A stretch of 44,445 bases of DNA from Streptococcus sanguinis (GCF_003943655.1 NZ_RJMM01000006.1:11603-56047), one strand, 5' to 3'; counted from the stretch's first letter, positions 32,426-42,674 are shown. The notes: generated by a model from the sequence alone, not told the origin. Program-made: numbers and translations.

Positions 32426-32824
32426 TTAGACTTTAAAAGCTCTTTCTTTCTTGGGCGGTTGAATGCCATAAGAGCTAAAGATATAATTGCTTAAGAGCAA
32501 GAATACTAACAACTCAAACACAAAAAACAAATCTAAAGCAGGCTTGGAAGACAAGGAAACGAAAGGAATCGCGACACACATAATTATGATATAAAGAATT
32601 TTCAAGCGTTTGATATAAAGCCAGAAGAGTTCAAGGCTTTGCCTGCCATTAATCTGCGGCTTAAACTTACTTCCCGAGTACCAGATGATAAATACTTCCG
32701 CAAAAAAGAATAGACCTAGCAAAATGATTATTCTCCAAAAATGAACCTGCAGTAGAATTCCCATTGCTAGCAATAACAAAACACCCAAGCTCAGCGCCAC
32801 CACTGCTCGCCTAGTATTAGCCAT
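32426..32824 (-). CDS. unknown four-helix membrane protein
   Basis: This 132-residue protein has four hydrophobic stretches (about residues 6-25, 29-48, 72-90 and 95-116) with short basic loops and a positively charged C-terminus. I do not recognise a family. AAAGGAGTTGATTTT precedes the ATG. Its promoter (32920-32948) lies about 95 bases upstream, leaving a long leader with a 12-base palindrome CTAATCGATTAG (32874-32885). It stands alone between DUF3042 and the DUF2207 gene. Confidence 0.65.
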   Translation of the reverse strand: MANTRRAVVALSLGVLLLLAMGILLQVHFWRIIILLGLFFFAEVFIIWYSGSKFKPQINGRQSLELFWLYIKRLKILYIIIMCVAIPFVSLSSKPALDLFFVFELLVFLLLSNYIFSSYGIQPPKKERAFKV

Positions 32825-32919
32825 AAAATCAACTCCTTTATATGACTACGAAGAACAGTCAAATTAATTATTGCTAATCGATTAGATTGCTCTAGGAGAA
32901 CATATTTTATTTCGGCTTT

Positions 32920-32948
32920 ATTTTACCACTTGGCAAGAAAACTTACAA
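32920..32948 (-). promoter_or_regulatory. promoter of the 32.4 kb membrane protein gene
   Basis: TTGTAA (complement of 32943-32948), 17 bases, then TAAAAT (complement of 32920-32925), extended by TGG upstream. Confidence 0.65.
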
Positions 32949-32997
32949 ATAATATGATAAAGCATTTGTAGAAGTCATTGGTTACTGAAAACAAATT

Positions 32998-33026
32998 AAG
33001 ACAGAGCTTTAGAAACGTGTTATAAT
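32998..33026 (+). promoter_or_regulatory. promoter of the DUF2207 gene
   Basis: AAGACA (32998-33003), 17 bases, then TATAAT (33021-33026) with an extending TGT. It lies 25 bases before the ATG, with AAAGGAAG as ribosome binding site. Confidence 0.7.
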
Positions 33027-33050
33027 AAGGCATTAGCGAAAGGAAGATTT

Positions 33051-34934
33051 ATGAAAAACACCTACAGATTGTACAGACTTCTGCTTAGTCTAGCACTTCT
33101 TACTTCATTACTTTGCATCTTTGTTCCTCGTCACATATTGGCTGACGATGTCGAGAGCAGGATTACATCCTACGTAGGACAGCTAGAGCTGCATAGCGAT
33201 AATACAGCCACTTTTACAGAGGAAGTAACTTTTGAATACGACAGTTCCTATAACGGTCAATATATCACGCTGGGCCAGGCTGGCAAGATGCCTAAAGGCT
33301 TTCAAATCGAAGACAATCCTAAGATAGATATTATCACCAATGGACAGAAAAAGTCCCCGCAAGAGATAAAAGAAGAGGCTGTAAAAGATGGAAAAAAGAT
33401 TACAATCTATAATTCTGGTAAATCTGGTGATCAAGTCATTATCACTATAACTTGGAAATTACGAAATATGCTTTGGGTGTATCAAGATATAGCTGAGCTG
33501 AACTGGATACCTATTTCTGATTGGGATGCGGATATTCGACGATTATATTTTTCTGTTTCTACGGATCGTTTCGATACTAGTGCTCAGCTTTTCGCCCATA
33601 TAGGCTTCAATAAAAACCAACCAAAGGTAGAAAAATTAAATCAGATTCTGACGGTTAGATCAAATAATCTCACAAAAGGAACAAAACTTGAATTGCACGG
33701 CGCTTGGGACAAGAGTATATTTACAGATATTGATACTGCCAGTATTATCCCTTCAACCCACCGCAAGCAATTTGAAGAGAAGGAAAAAGAAATTGAAGAA
33801 AAACAGAAGCAACATAGCTTTATAATTTATGTCCTAGGTCCAGGCATTGCTATCTCGTTTCTGATTATAAGTCTGGCTTGCTTTCTTTACTATTTACTAA
33901 GATTTTATTATCTAAACAAGCTTCCTAAAAATACGCGACTCTATGAACCGCCTCAGAATCTTACTCCTCTGCAACTTGCATACAATATCTATAATATATC
34001 AATTGAAAAATCTCTTGCTCATACTAGAAAAACAGGAACTCCTAGCTTTTCTAGTTTAGTACAGGCTACTTTAATGGATCTGATTGACAGAGGAAATATA
34101 AAATTTCGCATTGGAAGATCAGGAGAGAAACTGGAAATTGTTCACTTAGATAACCTAAGCCGCTACGAGATAAAACTGTTGGAAATGGTCTTTGGCGATA
34201 AGGATAAAGTTACTCCCGATACGATGTTCCCAGATTACCAACAAAGCTCCAAGTCTTCTACACGAAAGAAATTTCAAGAGGCTCTACGTACTGTTGCGAA
34301 CTATGTCCGTCAAGAAAGAGTCGATTTAAATCTCCCTATACGATACCGTAAAATAAGCAAAAAAGAAGAAAGACCTGTTTCATTAGCTTATATTTCCTAT
34401 TACATTGGTATTATTATTCTCTCTTTAGGTTCTCTTTTTTATAATCCTTTTACTACCGGACAGTTTGATTACTCATATTCCTATATTTATCCTTTGCTTC
34501 TATTTGTCGCGTGGTTCCTTGGGAAAGCAGCTCAAATAAAATTGAATCGAATGGCAGATAGATACCTAAAAAAGGAATTTAGAGAAGAAGTAATTGAATG
34601 GCAGAGCTTCTCCAATATGCTGCGCGATATTGCTCATCTTAGTCAAACTGAGGTAGAGGGAATCATCCTCTGGAATCGAATTCTAGTATATGCGACTCTT
34701 TTTGGCTATGCGGAAAAAGTCAGTCAAACATTAAAAGGAAGAGACATTCAATTAGAAGAAACAAATCTTGAAAGTTTCTTCTTCAGTAATATATCTACAG
34801 GTTTTGCCACAGTCTTTAGCAATGTTGATATTTCATTGAATCCTCCCAGCTCAAGTAGCTACTTCAGCTTGTCATCTGGTATTTCAGGTGGTTTCTCGGG
34901 TGGTGGGGGCGGAGGAGGAGGAGGCTCCTTCTAG
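33051..34934 (+). CDS. DUF2207 membrane protein with poly-glycine tail
   Basis: This 627-residue protein has a signal peptide (residues 1-31, ending HILADD), an extracellular DUF2207 domain (about 35-230; YVGQLELHSDNTATFTEEVT at the start), a first helix near 256-285, a cytosolic region with SFSSLVQATLMDLIDRGNIK, two more helices near 443-465 and 475-495, and a C-terminal domain with an unusual tail SGISGGFSGGGGGGGGGSF. Serine plus poly-Gly tails are common in this family; membrane association or surface folding has been suggested, but function is unknown. The gene is a single unit with its own promoter and terminator. Confidence 0.8.
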   Translation: MKNTYRLYRLLLSLALLTSLLCIFVPRHILADDVESRITSYVGQLELHSDNTATFTEEVTFEYDSSYNGQYITLGQAGKMPKGFQIEDNPKIDIITNGQKKSPQEIKEEAVKDGKKITIYNSGKSGDQVIITITWKLRNMLWVYQDIAELNWIPISDWDADIRRLYFSVSTDRFDTSAQLFAHIGFNKNQPKVEKLNQILTVRSNNLTKGTKLELHGAWDKSIFTDIDTASIIPSTHRKQFEEKEKEIEEKQKQHSFIIYVLGPGIAISFLIISLACFLYYLLRFYYLNKLPKNTRLYEPPQNLTPLQLAYNIYNISIEKSLAHTRKTGTPSFSSLVQATLMDLIDRGNIKFRIGRSGEKLEIVHLDNLSRYEIKLLEMVFGDKDKVTPDTMFPDYQQSSKSSTRKKFQEALRTVANYVRQERVDLNLPIRYRKISKKEERPVSLAYISYYIGIIILSLGSLFYNPFTTGQFDYSYSYIYPLLLFVAWFLGKAAQIKLNRMADRYLKKEFREEVIEWQSFSNMLRDIAHLSQTEVEGIILWNRILVYATLFGYAEKVSQTLKGRDIQLEETNLESFFFSNISTGFATVFSNVDISLNPPSSSSYFSLSSGISGGFSGGGGGGGGGSF

Positions 34935-34951
34935 CAGACACAATAATACGA

Positions 34952-34977
34952 AAAGACCGCTCGTTTGGGTGGTCTTT
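34952..34977. terminator. bidirectional terminator between the DUF2207 and GNAT genes
   Basis: AAAGACC and GGTCTTT with a 12-base loop that can extend the stem, followed by T-rich sequence on both strands, at the convergent gene ends. Confidence 0.75.
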
Positions 34978-34984
34978 CTTCTTG

Positions 34985-35455
34985 CTATAATCGGCACAGC
35001 ATCAAATAATCATCTTCCCTTTCTTCAACCGTGACAAAGCCCAGTCTTTGATAAAAGCGATGTGCGGGATTGTCTTTGGAAACGGAGAGGGAGACACTTG
35101 GGTAGCCTTTGGCCTTGAGCAAGTCCAGCATGGCCATCATCAACTGCTGGCCTAGTCCTTGGCTTCTGAAGTCAGGCAGGAATGAAATGGACAGAGAGGG
35201 CGTCTGGTCGTCATAATAACTGTAATCTTTCATGATGCGAATCCAAACGGCTCCGACCAACCGGTCGTCCACTTCTGCAACTAAAGCCCAATCATCTGGC
35301 TGCTTGCCAAAGTCCTTGATATACATCTCTAAATCTGGTTCTTTCAGGATGCTTCTAGAAAGCGGCGCTAGACCTTGGGGAATAAAAATAGCTTGGTAAA
35401 GAAATTCCTCTAAGAGTGGGATTTCCTCTGATTTTAAGGGCATAATCTCGGCCAT
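34985..35455 (-). CDS. GNAT family N-acetyltransferase
   Basis: This 156-residue protein has the GNAT acetyl-CoA fold: VAEVDDRLVGAVWIRI (strands 2-3 at about residues 58-73), LSISFLPDFRSQGLGQQLM (the RxxGxG/A loop near 96-114) and VSLSVSKDNPAHRFYQRLGF near residue 125. The substrate is not predictable. AAGGAGAAATC precedes the ATG. It lies 12 bases after hisK, so it is probably the last gene of the his transcript. Confidence 0.8.
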   Translation of the reverse strand: MAEIMPLKSEEIPLLEEFLYQAIFIPQGLAPLSRSILKEPDLEMYIKDFGKQPDDWALVAEVDDRLVGAVWIRIMKDYSYYDDQTPSLSISFLPDFRSQGLGQQLMMAMLDLLKAKGYPSVSLSVSKDNPAHRFYQRLGFVTVEEREDDYLMLCRL

Positions 35456-35466
35456 GATTTCTCCTT

Positions 35467-36216
35467 CTAGATCAACTGCTCCTCGCCTATGCCGGCCTCC
35501 GCTAAGATTTTGGCAACTCGGTCAAATTGCAAGCGGAAATGCTCCAGCTTGTGGCCGTCTGATCCCACTGAAAAGCGCTGACCGCCCAGCTCCTTGACTA
35601 GAGAGAGAGCGTAGATATAGAGTTCCTCGTGTCCATATAGATACATGGACTTGCAGTTGAGCTCAAAAGCCAGACCATGGTCAATCATCTTTTGAAAAAG
35701 CTGTCGCAACTCTGGTTCAAAAGTTTTTAACTCCTCTACGGTAAGCGCAAATTTTCGGAAACCATAGTCAAAGTGAGCTAGTACATCTGCTGGCACAGCC
35801 TCAATAGCCTCCTCTAACTCTATCAGATAGGAGGGAATCAGCTCCATCTTGTCCAGCTGCAAGACCGGATCTTCCAGATAGTCAAAACTGCCATTGTGGT
35901 GAACCGATAGGAGCTTGAGGTCATAATCCTTGTCTGCTAGGAAAGCTAGAATATCGTCTTTACGCGGAGCGTAATAGCCAATTTCAATGCCCTTTTTGAT
36001 GCGGTTGCCATACTGCTGGTTCAGCTCTGCTATTTTTGCTGAATAGGCCTCATAGTCAGGCACATCATCGTGGGGCGAGGCAGCTTCGTAAGGGTAGGGA
36101 TTGGACAAATCATAGTGCTCAGTAGTGACAATCTCGCCCTCATAATGGTCCAGATAGTCACAGAAATCCGCCTCAGAATCATAGGAAAAATAGGTATGAA
36201 GATGGTTGTCGCGCAT
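35467..36216 (-). CDS. hisK: histidinol-phosphatase, PHP family
   Basis: This 249-residue protein begins MRDNHLHTYFSYDSEAD, the HxH metal-binding start of the PHP domain. Further metal ligands lie in TTEHYDL, GIEIGYY and SVHHNGSFDYL, with HFDYGF and GSDGHK later. The PHP-type HisK removes phosphate from histidinol phosphate in Firmicutes, and completes the pathway because HisB here is only the dehydratase. AAAGGCGGCCCAGC precedes the ATG. It lies at the end of the his operon, 33 bases after hisE. Confidence 0.9.
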   Translation of the reverse strand: MRDNHLHTYFSYDSEADFCDYLDHYEGEIVTTEHYDLSNPYPYEAASPHDDVPDYEAYSAKIAELNQQYGNRIKKGIEIGYYAPRKDDILAFLADKDYDLKLLSVHHNGSFDYLEDPVLQLDKMELIPSYLIELEEAIEAVPADVLAHFDYGFRKFALTVEELKTFEPELRQLFQKMIDHGLAFELNCKSMYLYGHEELYIYALSLVKELGGQRFSVGSDGHKLEHFRLQFDRVAKILAEAGIGEEQLI

Positions 36217-36249
36217 GCTGGGCCGCCTTTCTGCAAATCTTATATCCGT

Positions 36250-36564
36250 TTAGTATTGGTCGATTTCAGGTCGATCATGAATCCGGCTCTGCTTGCCCTG
36301 ACGGGCCTGGAGGACGGCCTCTACCTCTTCCAGACTGACGCCAGTCTCAACGAGAGCGACCGCCAGATGGTAGAGCAGATCAGCTGTCTCATTGGCCATC
36401 TCGTTCTTATCAGCGTTTTTGGCCGCAATGACTACTTCAGTCGCTTCTTCACCGACTTTTTTGAGAATCTTGTCCAGCCCCTTGTCATAGAGATAGCTGG
36501 TATAGGAGCCTTCCTTGGGCTCTTTTTTGCGTTTGAGGGCTTCTTGATAGAGGGTTTCTAGCAT
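36250..36564 (-). CDS. hisE: phosphoribosyl-ATP pyrophosphatase
   Basis: HisE hydrolyses phosphoribosyl-ATP to phosphoribosyl-AMP, the second step of the pathway. The 104-residue protein has the MazG-like motif EEATEVVIAAKNADKNEMAN near residues 37-56 and ADLLYHLAVALVE. In many bacteria HisE is fused to HisI; here they are separate, 131 bases apart, and hisE has its own promoter. AACAAGGAGATACT precedes the ATG. Confidence 0.9.
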   Translation of the reverse strand: MLETLYQEALKRKKEPKEGSYTSYLYDKGLDKILKKVGEEATEVVIAAKNADKNEMANETADLLYHLAVALVETGVSLEEVEAVLQARQGKQSRIHDRPEIDQY

Positions 36565-36587
36565 AGTATCTCCTTGTTACTGTCCTT

Positions 36588-36616
36588 ATTTTACTATAAA
36601 AAGCAATTCTTTCCAA
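36588..36616 (-). promoter_or_regulatory. internal promoter in front of hisE
   Basis: TTGGAA (complement of 36611-36616), 17 bases, then TAAAAT (complement of 36588-36593). It lies in the hisI-hisE gap, 24 bases upstream of the hisE ATG, and could drive hisE, hisK and the GNAT gene independently of the T-box. Confidence 0.6.
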
Positions 36617-36695
36617 TGGCAGGCCGGTTTCTTGATACTGACTTCTTAGTTTTATATTTGCATTAACCAAGTACTAAAGTAAACCGAGGGAACTT

Positions 36696-37040
36696 TTAGT
36701 CAGTTTTGCTGGCTTGTTCATCCCAGATTGTATGGAAAAAGCAGGATTTGGCACCGGTGTGGCAGGCTGCTCCCAGCTGGTCTACCTCGATCAGCAGGGT
36801 ATCTAGGTCGCAGTCAGCCGTGATTTTTTTGACAGTCTGGTAGTGGCCGCTGGTGGCCCCCTTATGCCAAAGCTCCTGACGTGACCGGCTCCAGTACCAC
36901 ATTTGCCCACTAGTGCGAGTCAGCTGGTAGGCTTCTTCATTGAGATAGGCCAGCATGAGGACCTCTTTGCTGGTGTGGTCTAGGATAATGGCAGGTATGA
37001 GACCGCCTTGCTTTTGAAAATCTAACTTTACTTCTGTCAT
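36696..37040 (-). CDS. hisI: phosphoribosyl-AMP cyclohydrolase
   Basis: HisI opens the purine ring of phosphoribosyl-AMP. The 114-residue protein has the metal ligands in [20 protein letters not shown] and [11 protein letters not shown] near the C-terminus, and [20 protein letters not shown] in the middle. Length is typical of the stand-alone enzyme. Its ATG overlaps the hisF stop by one base (TAATG), so it is translationally coupled. The ribosome binding site is poor, consistent with coupling. Confidence 0.95.
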   Translation of the reverse strand: MTEVKLDFQKQGGLIPAIILDHTSKEVLMLAYLNEEAYQLTRTSGQMWYWSRSRQELWHKGATSGHYQTVKKITADCDLDTLLIEVDQLGAACHTGAKSCFFHTIWDEQASKTD

Positions 37041-37798
37041 TAGATGCGCACCTCCAATCCAGCGGCCTGCATGGCTTTTTTGGTATCTGAGATGGAGACC
37101 TGACCATAATGGAAAATCGAGGCTGCCAAGGCACCCGTCGCTGCAGTCTTTTCAAAAACTTCTAGGATATGCTGGCTAGAGCCAGCACCACCAGAGGCGA
37201 TGATAGGAACGGAAACCACTTGAGAGACGGCTTCCAGCATAGGCAAGTCAAAACCAGACTTGGTCCCGTCCTTGTCCATACTGGTCAGAAGAATTTCCCC
37301 CGCTCCAAGACTGACAGCTTCTTGGACCCAGTCTAACAGGTCGCGACCGCTGTCCTTACGGCCACCAGCCAGATAAACATGCCAGCTGCCGCCCGCTACT
37401 TTCTTAGCATCCACGGCCAGCACCACACATTGACTGCCGAATTTCTCAGCGCAATCAGCCAAAAGCTGAGGATTTGTCAGTGCTGATGAATTAACTGCAA
37501 CCTTATCCGCCCCAGCTTGGAGCATCCGCTTCATGTCCTCAACCGTGCGAATGCCGCCCCCGACGGTAAAGGGAATGAAAACCTGCTCCGCCACGCGCCG
37601 GACCATCTCGACCGTCGTATCCCGCTCCTCATGGGTGGCGGTGATGTCCAGAAAGACCAACTCATCGCAGCCGGCTTCATAGTAAGCCTTGGCAGCATCA
37701 ACTGGATCGCCCACATCAGTCAGATTGACAAAGTTGATGCCCTTGACCACCCGGCCGTTCTTGACATCTAGACAGGGAATGATTCGTTTTTTCAGCAT
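37040..37798 (-). CDS. hisF: imidazole glycerol phosphate synthase, cyclase subunit
   Basis: HisF uses ammonia delivered by HisH to form imidazole glycerol phosphate and AICAR from PRFAR. The 252-residue TIM barrel has the catalytic Asp11 ([15 protein letters not shown]) and Asp130 region ([11 protein letters not shown]), with phosphate-binding [10 protein letters not shown] (near 81) and ASGGAGS. It lies 2 bases after hisA. AAAGGGGCTAGCC precedes the ATG. Confidence 0.95.
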   Translation of the reverse strand: MLKKRIIPCLDVKNGRVVKGINFVNLTDVGDPVDAAKAYYEAGCDELVFLDITATHEERDTTVEMVRRVAEQVFIPFTVGGGIRTVEDMKRMLQAGADKVAVNSSALTNPQLLADCAEKFGSQCVVLAVDAKKVAGGSWHVYLAGGRKDSGRDLLDWVQEAVSLGAGEILLTSMDKDGTKSGFDLPMLEAVSQVVSVPIIASGGAGSSQHILEVFEKTAATGALAASIFHYGQVSISDTKKAMQAAGLEVRI

Positions 37799-37800
37799 GG

Positions 37801-38523
37801 CTAGCCCCTTTCTGCTTCCTTGATCTGCTCTAGGCTAATTCGTCCACTGTAATAGGCCTTACCCACAATGGCACCAGTCAAGCCCAGCTTTTTCAGCTCT
37901 TCCAAATCCTCTGCTGACTGGATGCCGCCAGAGGCAATGACTTGAGCATCCTTGAGCGCTACCAGCAATTTTTGATAATGCTGAATATTAGGGCCAGTCA
38001 GAGTCCCATCTCGATCCACATCTGTATAGACGAAGAGTCGAACGCCGAGCTTTTCCATGGCCAATGCTAGGCTGATATAGTCCTGACTGCTGGTTTCCAG
38101 CCAGCCCTCAGTCGCAACTAGACCGTCTTTCGCATCAATGCCAATCACGATTTTGCTGCTTCCAAAGCGCTCTAGTGCGGCCTCAACAAAGGCAGGATTT
38201 TTAACAGCCATAGAGCCAATAATGACACGGTCAATGCCAACCGCTAGGTAATCTTCAATCTGCTCCAGACAGCGGATACCACCCCCGACTTGGATAACTA
38301 GACCAGTCTCCGACTTAATTCGGGCAATCAAATCCCGATTGGCCGCCCGACCTTCTAAGGCTCCGTCCAAGTCAACCACATGAATCATAGTAACCCCAGC
38401 TTTTTTGAAAATTTTGGCTTGCTCCAAGACATCGGGATTTACCACCGTCTTCTGGCTAAAATCCCCTTTAAAAAGGCGGACGGCCTGGCCATCTTTGATA
38501 TCAATAGCGGGCAGTATTTTCAT
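37801..38523 (-). CDS. hisA: ProFAR isomerase
   Basis: HisA isomerises ProFAR to PRFAR. The 240-residue TIM barrel has [20 protein letters not shown] at the N-terminus with Asp8, [28 protein letters not shown] and [14 protein letters not shown] with Asp near residue 168. The frame starts at 38529 with ATG TCT ATG, but AAGGAG is only one base from the first ATG, so I use the second, at 38523. It overlaps the end of hisH by 23 bases. Confidence 0.95.
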   Translation of the reverse strand: MKILPAIDIKDGQAVRLFKGDFSQKTVVNPDVLEQAKIFKKAGVTMIHVVDLDGALEGRAANRDLIARIKSETGLVIQVGGGIRCLEQIEDYLAVGIDRVIIGSMAVKNPAFVEAALERFGSSKIVIGIDAKDGLVATEGWLETSSQDYISLALAMEKLGVRLFVYTDVDRDGTLTGPNIQHYQKLLVALKDAQVIASGGIQSAEDLEELKKLGLTGAIVGKAYYSGRISLEQIKEAERG

Positions 38524-39124
38524 AGACATACTCCTTAAACTTCTCTAGGATACCGAGGCCTACAGCACCTGACTTCTCTGGGTGAAACTGGCAGCCAAAA
38601 ACCGATCCTTGGTGAATCATGGCTGGGATAGGGAGCCCGTAATCAGCCGTCACATCCAAGTACTCCTCCGGAACATCTGTATAGTAGCTATGGACAAAAT
38701 AGACTGACTGGCCATCAAGATCAGCTGTCAAAGCAGACGACTGCTGGACCTGTAAATCATTCCAGCCCATGTGAGGCACAGGCAGACCAGCCTGATCCGG
38801 AATCCGGCGACAAACACCGGGAATCAAGCCTAGTCCAGAACTTTGACCATTCTCCAATCCCGACTCCAGCAGGAGCTGCATACCTAAGCAAATCCCCAAG
38901 AGAGGCTTGCCATCGGCCACAGCCTGCTGGATAACGGAGACCAGCCCTCGATTTTCCAACTCTTGCAAGGCAGTGGGAAAAGCACCGACTCCTGGTAAAA
39001 TTAAACCATCGGCGTCCAAAATTTCCTGCGGATTAGCTGACAGACGCGCTGCTACTCCGACCTGAGCCAGAGCACGGAGGACATTGGCAGTATTTCCCGC
39101 GTCATAATCAATAACAATCATCAT
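38501..39124 (-). CDS. hisH: imidazole glycerol phosphate synthase, glutamine amidotransferase subunit
   Basis: HisH releases ammonia from glutamine for HisF. It has the class I triad: Cys in [16 protein letters not shown] near residue 80, and the His and Glu in [14 protein letters not shown] near 186. The open frame starts at 39145, but AAAGGAG (about 39136-39142) lies upstream of GTG ATG ATG; I choose the first ATG (39124), giving 207 residues. The second ATG at 39121 or the GTG are equally possible. It lies 13 bases after hisB. Confidence 0.95.
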   Translation of the reverse strand: MMIVIDYDAGNTANVLRALAQVGVAARLSANPQEILDADGLILPGVGAFPTALQELENRGLVSVIQQAVADGKPLLGICLGMQLLLESGLENGQSSGLGLIPGVCRRIPDQAGLPVPHMGWNDLQVQQSSALTADLDGQSVYFVHSYYTDVPEEYLDVTADYGLPIPAMIHQGSVFGCQFHPEKSGAVGLGILEKFKEYVYENTARY

Positions 39125-39158
39125 CACTACATCAACTCCTTTCACTCAGAAGGACAAG

Positions 39159-39743
39159 CTAGAGCAAGCCCTTGGTGGAGTTGACTCCATGAATATCTGG
39201 ATTGATCGTAATAGCCTCCCGTAGAGCTCGTCCAGTCGCTTTAAAGAGGCTTTCCGCCTTGTGGTGACTGTTCTTGCCATGAAAGATTTTCAGGTGCAGA
39301 TTCATCTGCAGATTAAAGGCTAGGGCTTGGAAAAATTCCTCTACCAGCTCGGTGTCAAAATTCCCAAGTTTGGGATTGTCAAAATCAGCCTCAAAAACCA
39401 GATAGGAGCGACCGGATAGGTCCAGGCTGGCCATACCCAGCGTTTCATCCATGGGCACAAAACTAGTGCCGTAGCGGTTGATACCAGCCTTGTCTCCCAA
39501 AGCCTGACGCAGAGCCTGTCCTAATACGATGCCCACATCTTCAACCGTATGGTGGCTATCCACCCATAGGTCGCTTTCAGCCTTGACTGTCAGAGAAATC
39601 CGACTGTGGCGGGCAAAAAGGGTCAGCATGTGGTCAAAGAATCCGACACCGGTCTCGATAGCTACCGGCTCCTGTTGGTCCAGATTGACAGCCAGTTCAA
39701 TATCGGTCTCCTGTGTTTTACGCTTGATTTCAGCTTGTCTCAT
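39159..39743 (-). CDS. hisB: imidazoleglycerol-phosphate dehydratase
   Basis: HisB dehydrates imidazole glycerol phosphate. The 194-residue protein is the monofunctional type: [16 protein letters not shown] (first metal-binding half, near residue 33), [17 protein letters not shown] (near 65), and in the second half [30 protein letters not shown]. There is no phosphatase domain, which explains hisK later in the operon. AAAGGAGTTGCC precedes the ATG. Confidence 0.95.
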   Translation of the reverse strand: MRQAEIKRKTQETDIELAVNLDQQEPVAIETGVGFFDHMLTLFARHSRISLTVKAESDLWVDSHHTVEDVGIVLGQALRQALGDKAGINRYGTSFVPMDETLGMASLDLSGRSYLVFEADFDNPKLGNFDTELVEEFFQALAFNLQMNLHLKIFHGKNSHHKAESLFKATGRALREAITINPDIHGVNSTKGLL

Positions 39744-39754
39744 GGCAACTCCTT

Positions 39755-41047
39755 TTATTTTTCCTGTCTGCGGGCTTCGATGGCCTTGGCATGTCCCTGC
39801 AGTCCTTCTGCATAGGCCAGACTGGTAATATCTTTGTCAGCCGCACCTACAGCAGCACGGCTGTACTGGGTGTACTGGATGCGCTTGATGAAGTCATAGA
39901 CTCCCAGAGCTGATGAAAAACGGCTGGTGCTGGTTGTCGGTAAAACGTGATTGGCTCCCGCATAGTAGTCACCGATTGGCTCACTAGTATAATGCCCCAG
40001 AAAGACAGAGCCAGCATTTTCAACCTGATCCAGATAGCTGTAGGCATCATCCATGGCAATTTCCAAATGCTCAGGTGCCACCTGATTCATGAGCTCAAAC
40101 ATGGCTTCCTTAGAAGGTGCAAGGATGATGCGGCCGTTGTTCTCAATCGAAGCACGCGCGATTTCCTCCCGCGGCAGCTCTTTCAGCTGTCTGTCTAGCT
40201 CTGCTTCCACTTGGTCTGCCAGCTCCTCTGAATCGGTCACCAGAATAGCCCGAGCCAGCTTGTCGTGCTCGGCTTGCGACAAAAGGTCAGCAGCCACATA
40301 GATTGGACTGGCTGAACGATCCGCAATGACTCCAATCTCCGAAGGTCCGGCAATCATGTCAATTCCCACGACACCATAAACCATCTTTTTGGCCGTAGCC
40401 ACAAAGATATTACCCGGTCCAGTTATCTTATCCACCTTGGGAATGGTCTCCGTTCCATAAGCCAGAGCTGCTACACCTTGGGCTCCGCCAATTTGGAAAA
40501 TCCGATCCACACCAGCCAGCTTGGCTGCGACCAAAATCGCTGGGGTAAAGTGCTCTTGGGGCGGTGTAATCATGATGATTTCTTTGACACCAGCAATCTT
40601 GGCTGGGATAACATTCATGAGGACGGAGGACGGATAGGCTGCGGTACCACCAGGTACATAGGTACCAACCCGCTCAATCGGCCGAATCAACTGACCACGG
40701 ATAACGCCCTCGCTGGGACTATCCTCAAAACCAGTCTCCAACTGCTGGCGGTGGTAGGATTCGATATTGGCTTGGGCATTTTTAAGGGCGGCCAAGACCT
40801 CTGGATCAATCTCCTCAAAGGCCTTGTCAATTAGCTCCTGCCCAATCTCAAAATCTGTCACCTCAACCTTATCAAAAAGCATGGTATAGTCTCTTAAAGC
40901 TTGGTCACCGTCTTGTTTGACCGTTTCAATAATCTCAGCCACCGCTTCTTCCACATCTAAGTTTTGTTGGCTGAGCTGCAGCTGCTCTTCGTATAAAATC
41001 CGTGAAATTTCTTCGTTACTTCCGCTTAAACGTTTGATAATTGTCAT
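39755..41047 (-). CDS. hisD: histidinol dehydrogenase
   Basis: HisD carries out the last two oxidations from histidinol to histidine with NAD and zinc. The 430-residue protein shows [20 protein letters not shown] near residue 124, [14 protein letters not shown] near 215, [10 protein letters not shown] near 235, SQAEHD near 258 with metal and catalytic residues, and [24 protein letters not shown] closing motifs (here [20 protein letters not shown]). Start overlaps the hisG stop by 4 bases (ATGA). Confidence 0.95.
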   Translation of the reverse strand: MTIIKRLSGSNEEISRILYEEQLQLSQQNLDVEEAVAEIIETVKQDGDQALRDYTMLFDKVEVTDFEIGQELIDKAFEEIDPEVLAALKNAQANIESYHRQQLETGFEDSPSEGVIRGQLIRPIERVGTYVPGGTAAYPSSVLMNVIPAKIAGVKEIIMITPPQEHFTPAILVAAKLAGVDRIFQIGGAQGVAALAYGTETIPKVDKITGPGNIFVATAKKMVYGVVGIDMIAGPSEIGVIADRSASPIYVAADLLSQAEHDKLARAILVTDSEELADQVEAELDRQLKELPREEIARASIENNGRIILAPSKEAMFELMNQVAPEHLEIAMDDAYSYLDQVENAGSVFLGHYTSEPIGDYYAGANHVLPTTSTSRFSSALGVYDFIKRIQYTQYSRAAVGAADKDITSLAYAEGLQGHAKAIEARRQEK

Positions 41048-41688
41048 TTAAAAGCCACCTCTCTTCTTCCTACTAGGGATTCAATCTTTGCCACAAAAGG
41101 CATGATATCCGGGTTATTTTTCAGGGAAGCCTGATTAGCAATGAGCCGGGCTGACACCCGACAAATGTCTTCAAAAACCAGCAGGCCGTTAGCTGACAGG
41201 GTATGCCCTGTCTCCACAATATCGACAATGGCATCCGCCAGACCCAGCACCGGTGAAATCTCCACGCTACCTTGGATGGAGATGATTTCCACATCTTCCC
41301 CCTTTTGATTAAAATAATCAGTCGCCACCGTCGGGTACTTGGTCGCAATCCGCTTGCGCTTGTGATCATGAGGGTCATAGCTGGGCACCGAGGCCAGTGA
41401 AAATTTACAAAGCCCAAAGTTCAGATCCAGCAGCTCCAGATAGCCAGTCGGATGCTCAAAGAGAATATCCTTGCCGACAATGCCCAAATCAGCGACTCCA
41501 TGGCGCACATAGGTCGTCACATCAGGCCCTTTGACCAAGAGAAAGCGAAAGCGACTGTCTGGACTTTCAAAAATCAAGCTGCGCCCCTTGTCTGCCATGA
41601 AGGACATATCAAAGCCAGCCTGGGTCAAGAGCTTGACCGTATCTTTCTCAATCCGCCCCTTGGTCAGGGCAATGGTAATCTGACTCAT
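41044..41688 (-). CDS. hisG: ATP phosphoribosyltransferase, short form
   Basis: HisG joins ATP and PRPP in the first, feedback-regulated step. The 214-residue protein is the short form, which lacks the C-terminal regulatory domain and needs HisZ as partner; hisZ directly precedes it and overlaps by 4 bases. [18 protein letters not shown] is the N-terminus, and [12 protein letters not shown] (near 67) and [19 protein letters not shown] (near 151) carry the PRPP site. Confidence 0.95.
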
Positions 41689-42674
41689 CTGCCATCACCT
41701 TCCTTTCCACCCTCGTCCGGTAGGTCATCATGAATGGCCTGATAGACACTGTCAATGTCTAGGGACCAGCCGATAGCTGTCAGTTCTGCTGCCCCAAAGC
41801 GCTTGAAAAGCTGGTCATAGCGACCACCAGATAGAAAAGCATCTGGCACTCGGTCACCAAAGACCTTAAAGGTCAGACCAGTATAGTATGGCATGGCCGC
41901 TACCTGCCCTAGGTCCATGGTTGTCTGATCCAGCAAGCCTGATAGGCTCTGCAGAACCTGCTCTATATCATCTAGAGCTGTCAATATTCTCTCGTTGTCA
42001 ACCAGCTCTCTGGCCCTAGCTAAAACCTGTTGGCTAGGGCCGAACAGATAAGGCAGCTCCTGTAAAAAATCATCAAATTCACTCGATCTGGTCTGGGTGA
42101 ATTCAAAGAGTCCCGTCCTGTTTTTCTTGCGAATATAATCAAGCAGCTGGGCCTCCTCCTGCGAATCCAAGGCCAGACTCTCTAGGATTGTCTGCAGGAT
42201 TGCTGCATGGGAAAACTCAAACTGATAAGACTTAACCTGCGCTAAATCCAGCGACTGCTTGGCTGTCTTGATAGCCTCAAGCACCGCCTTGCGAGCTGGA
42301 TAGCCGATAATCTCAATACCAGCTTGGCTGAGCTCGTTGGCAAGACCGCGCAGCTCTTCTTGATAGTGAAAGACCTTGCCCGAATAGGAAAACTTGGTAG
42401 GCGTATGCACCCTGGTCGAAGCAATAACCCGACCAATCTGGCTGGTCACATCTGGCCGTAGAACCAGTAGCTCGCCTTTTTTATCGAAAAGATGATAATG
42501 ATGGGGCTCCACATAGTCACTGAAGACCTCGAAGTGCTCCAAAGTCGGTGTGTCAATCCGATTGAAGCCCTGAGCCATCAGGAAATCACTGATGTCCCGC
42601 TCAATCTCGTAAGTCACACGCGCCCTCTTGAAAAGCTTGTCATGCATGCCAATCGGAAGGGTGATTTTATTCAT
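41685..42674 (-). CDS. hisZ: ATP phosphoribosyltransferase regulatory subunit
   Basis: HisZ is a paralogue of the catalytic domain of histidyl-tRNA synthetase without the anticodon-binding domain; it forms an octamer with short HisG and gives histidine feedback. The 329-residue protein shows class II features such as [18 protein letters not shown] (near 35), [16 protein letters not shown] (motif 2 region, near 70), [11 protein letters not shown] and [13 protein letters not shown] near 280. AAGAAAGGAAAGCAGCCT precedes the ATG. Confidence 0.95.

Noticed and set aside
34890..34934. GGN-repeat run at the end of the DUF2207 gene, as a microsatellite
   Set aside because: It encodes a poly-glycine tail that is usual in this family, so it is coding sequence and not an independent repeat.
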